Positions 14,488-19,464 of a stretch of DNA of 19,464 bases are shown piece after piece (positions within the stretch are counted from its first letter, which is position 1; each line of letters starts with the position of its first letter). Where the stretch lies: positions 1 through 19,464 of the forward strand of contig DATLOJ010000035.1 in NCBI GenBank assembly GCA_035536315.1, read 5' to 3'. This DNA comes from DATLOJ01 sp035536315. Its GTDB lineage: Bacteria; Actinomycetota; CADDZG01; JAHWKV01. The notes under the pieces were generated by a model. It was not told the origin of the DNA, did no database searches, and saw nothing but the letters and a program-made list of their open reading frames with translations. Position numbers and translations under genes: made by a program.

Positions 14488-15579
14488 CTATAGCGAGGAG
14501 TACAGGGTGGCCAGTGACTCCAGCATGTTGAATTTGGTGAAGTGATCCCGCACACGGTCCATTGCGGCGACCCCCATCGCCTCTCTTTTGTCTCTGTCGA
14601 AAAGAATCGTCTTCAACGCGACCGCCAGAGCAGTCTTGTCCCCCGGCTCCACGACCAGCCCGGTCGACTCGTGCTGGTTGACCCATGAAGTGCCCGTGCC
14701 AACCTCCGTGGAAATTGCCGGCGTGCCGCAAGCCATGGCCTGCAGCATTGCGATTCCGAAAGACTCCGCTCGCGACGTGGCGGGCAGAACGAAGACGTCG
14801 GCGGCGTGAAGGTACGTCTGTCGGCGCGATCCCTCCACCGCACCAACCAGGACGACCTTGTGGCGGAGGTGAAGAGTGGCGATCTGGTCCTCTATCTCCT
14901 TGCGCTTGGGACCGTCCCCCACAATGAGGCAGGTGGCGTCGACGGTTCGCATTGCTTCGATCAGGACATCGATCCCCTTGTAGTAAGCCAGCCTTCCGAG
15001 AAAAACGACCAGGGGGCCGGGAAACCGCTGCCGTAGCTCGTCGGCCTCTTCCGGTCTCTCCGCCCATTCGGCAGGATCGACTCCGTAGGGGATGACGACC
15101 GCTCTCTCCCGATGCGGCTGCAAGGCTTCCGACGTTTCGATGAGCCTTGGAGACCCGACGATGATCCGGCTTGCCCTGGAGAGAAACTTCTGCTGGAAGG
15201 GCTTGAAGAACTTGAACGCCATCCCGCGACCTACGATGTCCGCGTGGTAGTGGGCAATCATGGGGTAGGTCGCCTTCGATCGCAGGAATGCAAGTTCGCC
15301 GTAGGGGTGGGGCATGTGAAAGTGGAGAAGGTCGGCCCCCGCCTCAGAGAAGAACCGCTTCCATTCCGGAGTGACCGGAGTCGAAGCCGGGCGCATTTTC
15401 TCGGCCGATCGAATTACTCTTACGCCTTCGTCGTGATCAACCACTCGCTTTTTTGAGCGTGAGGATGTGAGCACCGCAAACTGAAAGCCCTTAAGCGAGT
15501 GCACGACCTCGTGTATGTAAAGTTCCACGCCCCCGGGGGTCGGGGGGTAGTAATCCTTGAAAGCATGAAGAACCCGCAT
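14488..15579 (-). CDS. Glycosyltransferase family 4 (GT-B fold), first gene of the minus operon
   Basis: The product has 363 residues. The acceptor domain starts MRVLHAFKDYYPPTPGGVE, followed by LLHFHMPHPYGE and PMIAHYHADIV. The donor domain has VIPYGVDPAEW, VVFLGRLAYYKGIDVLIEAM, CLIVGDGPKRKEIE, VVLVGAVEG, DVFVLPATSRAESFGIAMLQ and GTGTSWVN. This is a typical GT4 retaining transferase of O-antigen or exopolysaccharide loci. One oddity: in the EX7E motif (ESFGIAMLQ) the second Glu is Gln. Start ATG 15579 lies 6 nt after a TAGCCT box on the same strand and has no good ribosome site, which fits leaderless expression. It diverges from the next plus gene across under 30 bp. Sugar and acceptor are unknown; it probably acts on the undecaprenyl-linked chain begun by WecA. 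Confidence 0.9.
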   Translation of the reverse strand: MRVLHAFKDYYPPTPGGVELYIHEVVHSLKGFQFAVLTSSRSKKRVVDHDEGVRVIRSAEKMRPASTPVTPEWKRFFSEAGADLLHFHMPHPYGELAFLRSKATYPMIAHYHADIVGRGMAFKFFKPFQQKFLSRASRIIVGSPRLIETSEALQPHRERAVVIPYGVDPAEWAERPEEADELRQRFPGPLVVFLGRLAYYKGIDVLIEAMRTVDATCLIVGDGPKRKEIEDQIATLHLRHKVVLVGAVEGSRRQTYLHAADVFVLPATSRAESFGIAMLQAMACGTPAISTEVGTGTSWVNQHESTGLVVEPGDKTALAVALKTILFDRDKREAMGVAAMDRVRDHFTKFNMLESLATLYSSL

Positions 15580-15585
15580 CGCTCA

Positions 15586-15591
15586 AGGCTA
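15586..15591 (-). promoter_or_regulatory. Putative -10 box of a leaderless promoter for the minus operon
   Basis: Read on the minus strand this is TAGCCT, followed by TGAGCG and then ATG 15579. The 6-nt gap would put the first transcribed base on the A of the start codon. It overlaps by TA with the plus-strand box at 15590-15595. Confidence 0.5.
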
Positions 15592-15595
15592 CATT
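15590..15595 (+). promoter_or_regulatory. Possible -10 box for the plus unit
   Basis: TACATT fits TANNNT and lies 10 nt before GTG 15606. Transcription would begin near 15602, within the GGGAGG ribosome site, so either that site is truncated in the RNA or the real promoter lies further upstream inside the opposite gene. Weaker than its minus-strand partner. Confidence 0.3.
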
Positions 15596-15597
15596 TC

Positions 15598-15603
15598 GGG
15601 AGG
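15598..15603 (+). promoter_or_regulatory. Strong ribosome binding site choosing TTG 15609
   Basis: GGGAGG is a strong Shine-Dalgarno match. It is 5 nt from TTG 15609 but only 2 nt from GTG 15606, which favours the TTG start and an N-terminus of MKILHTVQ. Confidence 0.6.
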
Positions 15604-15608
15604 AAGTG

Positions 15609-16721
15609 TTGAAGATCCTGCACACGGTGCAGCTGTACGACCCTCTGAAGGGCGGAAGCGAGGAGGTCGTAAAGCAGATTTCAGAGCGCCTCGCCGCTAG
15701 GGGCCATGAGGTAGTGGTAGCTACTGCCCGAAGCTCAAGGCGAACTTTTTCGTCCTTGAATGGGGTCACTGTAGAAGAGTTCAATCTCTCGGGAAACGAG
15801 GTTTTCGGGATCAAGGGCGACCCCAATCCGTACCGGGAATTCGTCAAATCCTGGGATGGAGATCTGATGCTCAACTACGGAGCCGGGGTTTGGAGCACGG
15901 ATATCTTGCTGGACCATCTTTCTGAACTTACCTTCCGCAAACTGCTCGTTCCATGCGGGTACTGGGGGCTGGGTGACCCCAGGTTCGCGTCTTACTACCG
16001 AACTCTCCCCTCCCGCATAGAGAACTACGACTCCCTCATTTACATGTCAAAGAACTATCAGGACTACCACTTCGACAAGCAGAACGGCCTGGAGCACAAG
16101 GCGGTGGTGATACCCAATGGAGCCGCAGAAGACGAATTCAGTACGAACCCATTTTCATTTCGAAAGCGTTATGAAATCAAGACACCGTTCATGGTCCTTA
16201 CGGTGTCCAATCACCACAAGGCGAAAGGGCACCGGCATTTAATCAGAGCAATGCGAGGAATCGGAGACGCGACCCTCGTCATTGTGGGTGAGCCAGCACT
16301 GCCGGACAGGCCCTGGATCGGCTGCTATGCCCGCTGCAAGGCGGTCTCGGCAGTGTCCGGAAAGGTTATGGCCTTGAGAGGTGTCCCTCGGCAAGACGTC
16401 ATCGCTGCGTACAAAGACGCCGACCTTTTCGCTCTCGGATCTGAAGTCGAGTGTGCACCACTTGTCATATATGAGTCGATGGCAGCAGGCACGCCGTTCG
16501 TCTCAACGCGTTGTGGAAATGTCGCCGACAATGAGGAGCATGGCGTGGTGGTGGATCATCCATCCCAGCTCGGGGCCACAATTTCCTCACTTCTGTTGGA
16601 TCCAACTCGCCGAAAGCAACTTGGTGAAAGCGGCCATCGGGCATGGCTCGAGAGCTACACCTGGGAGAAGATCACCGATCGGTATGAAGGTCTGTACGCA
16701 CAACTCGCCGGACAAAAATGA
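15609..16721 (+). CDS. Glycosyltransferase family 4 (GT-B fold)
   Basis: The product has about 370 residues. The N-terminal domain begins KILHTVQLYDPLKGGSEEVV, the GG(S/A)E motif of GT4 enzymes, followed by ISERLAARGHEVVVAT. The C-terminal domain has VVIPNGAAEDEF, FMVLTVSNHHKAKGHRHLI, TLVIVGEPALPD, and then DADLFALGSEVECAPLVIYE with an intact EX7E (ECAPLVIYE) and MAAGTPFVSTRCGNVADN. No membrane helix is seen, so it should be cytoplasmic or peripheral. TTG 15609 is preferred over GTG 15606 because of the GGGAGG spacing. It overlaps the following CgeB-like gene by 4 nt (ATGA), so the two are likely translated together. The donor sugar is unknown. Confidence 0.9.
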   Translation: MKILHTVQLYDPLKGGSEEVVKQISERLAARGHEVVVATARSSRRTFSSLNGVTVEEFNLSGNEVFGIKGDPNPYREFVKSWDGDLMLNYGAGVWSTDILLDHLSELTFRKLLVPCGYWGLGDPRFASYYRTLPSRIENYDSLIYMSKNYQDYHFDKQNGLEHKAVVIPNGAAEDEFSTNPFSFRKRYEIKTPFMVLTVSNHHKAKGHRHLIRAMRGIGDATLVIVGEPALPDRPWIGCYARCKAVSAVSGKVMALRGVPRQDVIAAYKDADLFALGSEVECAPLVIYESMAAGTPFVSTRCGNVADNEEHGVVVDHPSQLGATISSLLLDPTRRKQLGESGHRAWLESYTWEKITDRYEGLYAQLAGQK

Positions 16722-17764
16722 AGGTTCTGTTTGTAAGTCATCGCTGGGACTACCAGCAACCATCTCGAGGGGATTCGTTCGAATACACGAACTTTTGGGA
16801 CTCCCTTCGGCAGATACCGGGAGTGGAAGCCGAACACTTTCCCTCAGACATCCTTGAAGCAGATCGAGGTCGTGAGCAGATGAACTCGGAGCTGCTTCAA
16901 AGGGTGCGAGCTTGGAAACCGGACCTTGTTTTCTTTTTCTTCTTTGCAGACGAATTCACCTACGAAGTGGTGTCCGAGATTTCTTCACTTACGACAACAG
17001 TCAACTGGTTTGCCGACGATCAATGGAGGTTTCACACATATTCGACGAAGTGGGCGCCCCACCTGACATGGGTAGCTACAACCTACGGCCCAGCAGCCGA
17101 AGAATTCAGAAGGGGGGGCCAAGCCGGGGTCATAGAGACCCAGTGGGGGTGCAACCACTTCCTTTACCGGCCGCTCGCAGTTCCGAGAGACCTCGACGTC
17201 ACCTTCATCGGCCAGCCGCATGGGGGCAGGCCCAGGATCATCAACGCGCTGAGGGAAGTTGGAATCGACGTAAAGACATGGGGGCACGGGTGGCCATCCG
17301 GCCGGATCAAACAGCAGGAGATGATCGAGGTGTTCTCACGCAGCAAGGTGAACCTCAACCTCTCGAACGCATCCCAACGCCTTGGTCCCCGGGCAGGGGC
17401 CTCCCTGCTTGTCCAGAGGAAAGGAAGATGGCTCGTGCCGAATCTGCGGTCCCTTCCGGCAAGAGCAACCGAGATGTGGGCGAAGCGAAGGGACCAGATC
17501 AAGGGACGAAACTTCGAGATTCCCGGCTGCCGAACCTTCTTGCTGACCTCAGAAGTCCCCGGTCTCGACAAGTGGTTCGAATTCGACCAAGAAATTGCCG
17601 TCTTCAGCAACACGACGGAGCTTATCGAGCGGGCCAGACACTACCTCGCCAATCCGGCCGAAAGGGAAGAGGTAGCGCTGGCAGCCTACGAAAGAACCCT
17701 TGCGGAGCACACCTACGTGAAGAGGTTCACCGACATGTTCAGCGCGATGGGCTTCCGACTCTAG
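16718..17764 (+). CDS. CgeB-like glycosyltransferase family protein
   Basis: The product has 348 residues. It resembles the CgeB/COG4641 group: an N-terminal half with LVFFFFFADEFTYEVV, VNWFADDQWRF and TWVATTYGPAAEEFRRGG, then DVTFIGQPHGGRPRIINALR, KVNLNLSNAS, and the hallmark KGRNFEIPGCRTFLLTSEVP followed by WFEFDQEIAVFSN and the end helix ERTLAEHTYVKRF. These proteins have a GT-B-like fold and often occur in glycan loci, though few have a known reaction. Start ATG 16718 overlaps the previous stop as ATGA. The TAG stop (17762-17764) shares CTAG with the stop of the facing GT2 gene. It probably adds or modifies a sugar on the same product as its operon partner; this is inference. Confidence 0.85.
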   Translation: MKVLFVSHRWDYQQPSRGDSFEYTNFWDSLRQIPGVEAEHFPSDILEADRGREQMNSELLQRVRAWKPDLVFFFFFADEFTYEVVSEISSLTTTVNWFADDQWRFHTYSTKWAPHLTWVATTYGPAAEEFRRGGQAGVIETQWGCNHFLYRPLAVPRDLDVTFIGQPHGGRPRIINALREVGIDVKTWGHGWPSGRIKQQEMIEVFSRSKVNLNLSNASQRLGPRAGASLLVQRKGRWLVPNLRSLPARATEMWAKRRDQIKGRNFEIPGCRTFLLTSEVPGLDKWFEFDQEIAVFSNTTELIERARHYLANPAEREEVALAAYERTLAEHTYVKRFTDMFSAMGFRL

Positions 17765-18675
17765 GTCTTCGCCGGATACCTCCTGGCAAACATGCGGGTT
17801 GCGAGCTTTGGGGCCATCCGGCCCCCGAGCGCAGTCAGCTTCCACGCCGCGGGCAGGTCCTCAGCATTCGAGGCTTCCGCGAAGTACTGCCGGGCCGCAA
17901 CAGAATCACCTCTCACCATCGCCGCCTTTGCTCCGGCAAGAGCGCTGCGGGCCCGAAGGCCCTTCGGGGGACGGTCGCCAAACTTGGTCTCCGCCAGCTC
18001 CAACATAGTGAGCTGAGCCAGGAAGGAAACCCGCGGGTTGAAGCTCAAGCTGTCGGACCTGATTCGGTAATAGCCGAGCGGCTGGTCCAAAAAGTCCGCC
18101 CTCTCGCCCGCCGTGATGAAGCGAAGCCACAGCTCCCAGTCCTCGCAGGCCCTCAGCCGCTCGTCAAAGTCACCGTGCTTGTCAAACAGATCGCGCGATA
18201 TCACCGTCATCACATGAATGAAGTTGTACTGCGTGATCCAGTAAGCCTGATCCGACGATCTGAATCGGCGCCCTCGCGACCATTGTTCGTAATAGGTGCT
18301 ACCGCTCAGCCGGTCTGCAAGCATTAGATAGGAGTCGCTCGTGGCGAACTTAGAGCCCATTTCATGCATGAAGCTCAGCATCCTCTCCAGTCTTTGGGGC
18401 ATCCAGGCGTCATCTGCATCAAGGAGCGCAATCAGCTCTCCAGAGGAGGCCCTCAAGGCCGCGTTTCGGGCGGCGGACAATCCGCGGTTTTCCTGCTCGA
18501 TGTAAATAATCCGGTCCGAGAAAGGTTGCAGGGCGGCGGCGGTGCCGTCGGTCGACCCGTCGTTCACAACTACAACCTCAACGTCGGAAGTCGTCTGGTC
18601 GAGGGCGGATTGAACCGCTTTCGCCACATAGTTCTCGACGTTGTAAGCGGGGATCAACACGGAGCATCTGGGCAC
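17761..18675 (-). CDS. Glycosyltransferase family 2 (GT-A fold)
   Basis: From GTG 18675 the product has 304 residues. It begins VPRCSVLIPAYNVENYVAKA, then VEVVVVNDGSTDGTAAAL, ENRGLSAARNAALRAS, LIALLDADDAWMPQRLE with an intact DxD, then HVMTVISRDLFD and ACEDWELWLRF with the conserved acidic pair near the catalytic base, and YYRIRSDSLS. A helical C-terminus of about 80 residues (AGAKAAMVRGDSVAARQYF) follows, without clear membrane spans. The start is uncertain. TTG 18747 has AGAAGGA just upstream and would add 24 residues, but would overlap the divergent plus gene by 53 bp. GTG 18675 leaves a 19-bp gap and gives the N-terminus usual for GT2. It forms a single-gene unit facing the CgeB-like gene, with stops sharing CTAG. 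Confidence 0.88.
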   Translation of the reverse strand: MPRCSVLIPAYNVENYVAKAVQSALDQTTSDVEVVVVNDGSTDGTAAALQPFSDRIIYIEQENRGLSAARNAALRASSGELIALLDADDAWMPQRLERMLSFMHEMGSKFATSDSYLMLADRLSGSTYYEQWSRGRRFRSSDQAYWITQYNFIHVMTVISRDLFDKHGDFDERLRACEDWELWLRFITAGERADFLDQPLGYYRIRSDSLSFNPRVSFLAQLTMLELAETKFGDRPPKGLRARSALAGAKAAMVRGDSVAARQYFAEASNAEDLPAAWKLTALGGRMAPKLATRMFARRYPAKT

Positions 18676-18681
18676 GGAAGG

Positions 18682-18687
18682 TAGTCT
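18682..18687 (+). promoter_or_regulatory. Putative -10 box of a leaderless promoter for the right-edge GT4
   Basis: TAGTCT fits TANNNT and is 7 nt before GTG 18695, which would place the first transcribed base at or next to the start codon. A GGAAGG about 13 nt upstream of the GTG is too far away to be a good ribosome site. A minus-strand TACCTT (18678-18683) shares the central TA. Confidence 0.45.
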
Positions 18688-18694
18688 CGCATCA

Positions 18695-19464
18695 GTGTCG
18701 AAGAACTCCCCCGAAGCCGCGTCCGGCAATGCCAACGCGCCGACCAAAGTCCTTCTAGTGAGTCAGGCCCCCGGGCTCGGAGGAGGAGAGCGTGTTGTCC
18801 TTGGGCCAATTGCCCGAACGGGTCTTGACGTGACAGTTGCTGCATGGCCCGAGGTGGCTGAGTTCTCGCGCGGACTCGGCCTCGCATCAATCGATATGCC
18901 GCTGCCCTTCATCAAGGGCGTTTCCCAGATGTCCGCACTGATCCGCGGCGGTCGTCGAATAGCGCGAACTGCGAGAGAGCTTGAAGCCGCCGTCCTATAT
19001 GCCAATGGGAGCCGGGCGATCACGTACTGCCTGGCAGCCTCCAGGTTCGGTGCTCCCCCGCTGCTGCTTCACCACCACGGGTTCCTGGGCAAGGGACCGG
19101 TAGGACTTTTCAGAGCGGGGGTCAAACGCTGGGCAAGCTCTGTCCTCGCCCCCTCGAGGTTCGTCGCCAACGACCTCGACGTCCCCGGCAGAACCACGGT
19201 GATTCCATACGGAATCGATCTGACGCGCTTTGCTCCATCCAAGGAGTCCTCCCCGGCAAAGCGCTCGTTCGGACTGGACCCCGGCTCATTCGTCATGGGT
19301 TATGTGATGCGGGCCGCGCCGGGCAAAGGAATCGAGGACTTTCTCGCGACGATCCCCCTTCTTCAGTCTCGTTTTCCCCAAATGCAGTTTCTTCTTGCCG
19401 GCGGCCCCCTCTTCGAGGATGACCGCGCCTACTTCAACGAAATCTCATCGCGCGCGGCGTCGGT
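18695..19464 (+). CDS. Glycosyltransferase family 4, N-terminal part (cut by right window edge)
   Basis: The frame is open from GTG 18695 to the window end, giving 256 residues without a stop. The product begins MSKNSPEAASGNANAPTK, then VLLVSQAPGLGGGERVV (the GG.E motif of GT4 acceptor domains), AVLYANGSRAITYCLAASRF, PLLLHHHGFLG, SVLAPSRFVANDL, VIPYGIDLTRFAP (the domain junction), and the start of the donor domain: FVMGYVMRAAPGKGIEDFLA and MQFLLAGGPLFEDD. The rest, including any EX7E motif, lies outside. No other start codon is available in frame between the stop at 18644 and the first beta strand, which fixes GTG 18695. TAGTCT ends 7 nt upstream. The gene is likely cytoplasmic and belongs to the same surface-glycan locus. 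Confidence 0.85.
   Translation, partial: MSKNSPEAASGNANAPTKVLLVSQAPGLGGGERVVLGPIARTGLDVTVAAWPEVAEFSRGLGLASIDMPLPFIKGVSQMSALIRGGRRIARTARELEAAVLYANGSRAITYCLAASRFGAPPLLLHHHGFLGKGPVGLFRAGVKRWASSVLAPSRFVANDLDVPGRTTVIPYGIDLTRFAPSKESSPAKRSFGLDPGSFVMGYVMRAAPGKGIEDFLATIPLLQSRFPQMQFLLAGGPLFEDDRAYFNEISSRAAS

Noticed and set aside
15530..15546. CCCCCGGGGG palindrome followed by a run of six G, possible phase-variable tract
   Set aside because: It encodes the conserved PPTPGGVE motif of GT4 enzymes and the G-runs are short and interrupted, so codon choice in GC-rich DNA explains it.
16912..18327. A 471-residue plus-strand open frame
   Set aside because: It runs out of frame through the CgeB-like gene and then antisense to the GT2. 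Composition is Arg/Gly/Pro-rich without motifs, while the overlapped genes have full family signatures.

Overview
The window is a dense cell-surface glycan biosynthesis locus from a moderately high-GC bacterium (roughly 58-60 % GC by eye). Twelve complete and two edge-truncated genes occupy almost every base. Nearly all are glycosyltransferases, nucleotide-sugar enzymes or polyprenol-linked glycan machinery. I see no tRNA, rRNA, CRISPR, transposase or integrase. GTG/TTG starts, Shine-Dalgarno sites inside operons, and TANNNT boxes 6-8 nt before the first start codon of several units (the leaderless pattern common in Actinomycetota) suggest an uncultured actinobacterium or similar high-GC lineage. 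The taxon is an inference with low confidence.

Layout: (i) 1-1011, minus, a truncated polytopic GT-C-like enzyme. (ii) 1161-6588, plus, a four-gene operon: GT-C-like protein with an extracytoplasmic beta domain, GT4 glycosyltransferase, membrane-anchored GT2 and a divergent UDP-GlcNAc 2-epimerase; the last two junctions are 4-nt start/stop overlaps. (iii) 6585-7235, minus, a class I SAM methyltransferase-like gene. (iv) 7360-8289, plus, GDP-L-fucose synthase. (v) 8311-15579, minus, a five-gene operon read in the order GT4, NAD-dependent sugar epimerase/dehydratase, WecA/TagO-type phosphoglycosyltransferase, Wzy_C-family polymerase/ligase with TPRs, and a Wzx-like flippase fused to an ALG5/DPM1-like GT2. 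(vi) 15609-17764, plus, a GT4 and a CgeB-like glycosyltransferase. (vii) 17761-18675, minus, a GT2. (viii) 18695 to the right edge, plus, a truncated GT4.

How they could work together: the WecA-type enzyme would load the first sugar phosphate onto undecaprenyl phosphate. The GT2 and GT4 enzymes would extend it with ordinary and modified sugars, the latter including a GDP-6-deoxyhexose and a ManNAc-type sugar. The flippase would move the lipid-linked chain across the membrane, and the Wzy_C protein would polymerise it or transfer it. The GT2 half of the flippase fusion looks like a polyprenyl-phosphate-hexose synthase, and the two GT-C proteins are the kind of enzyme that uses such donors on the outer face of the membrane. 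The locus may therefore make, flip and use its own polyprenyl-phosphate sugars.

Most worth a second look: the flippase-GT2 fusion; very tight divergent starts with back-to-back -10-like boxes; leaderless-type starts; convergent genes whose stop codons share one CTAG; and several glycosyltransferase or epimerase motifs with altered key residues.
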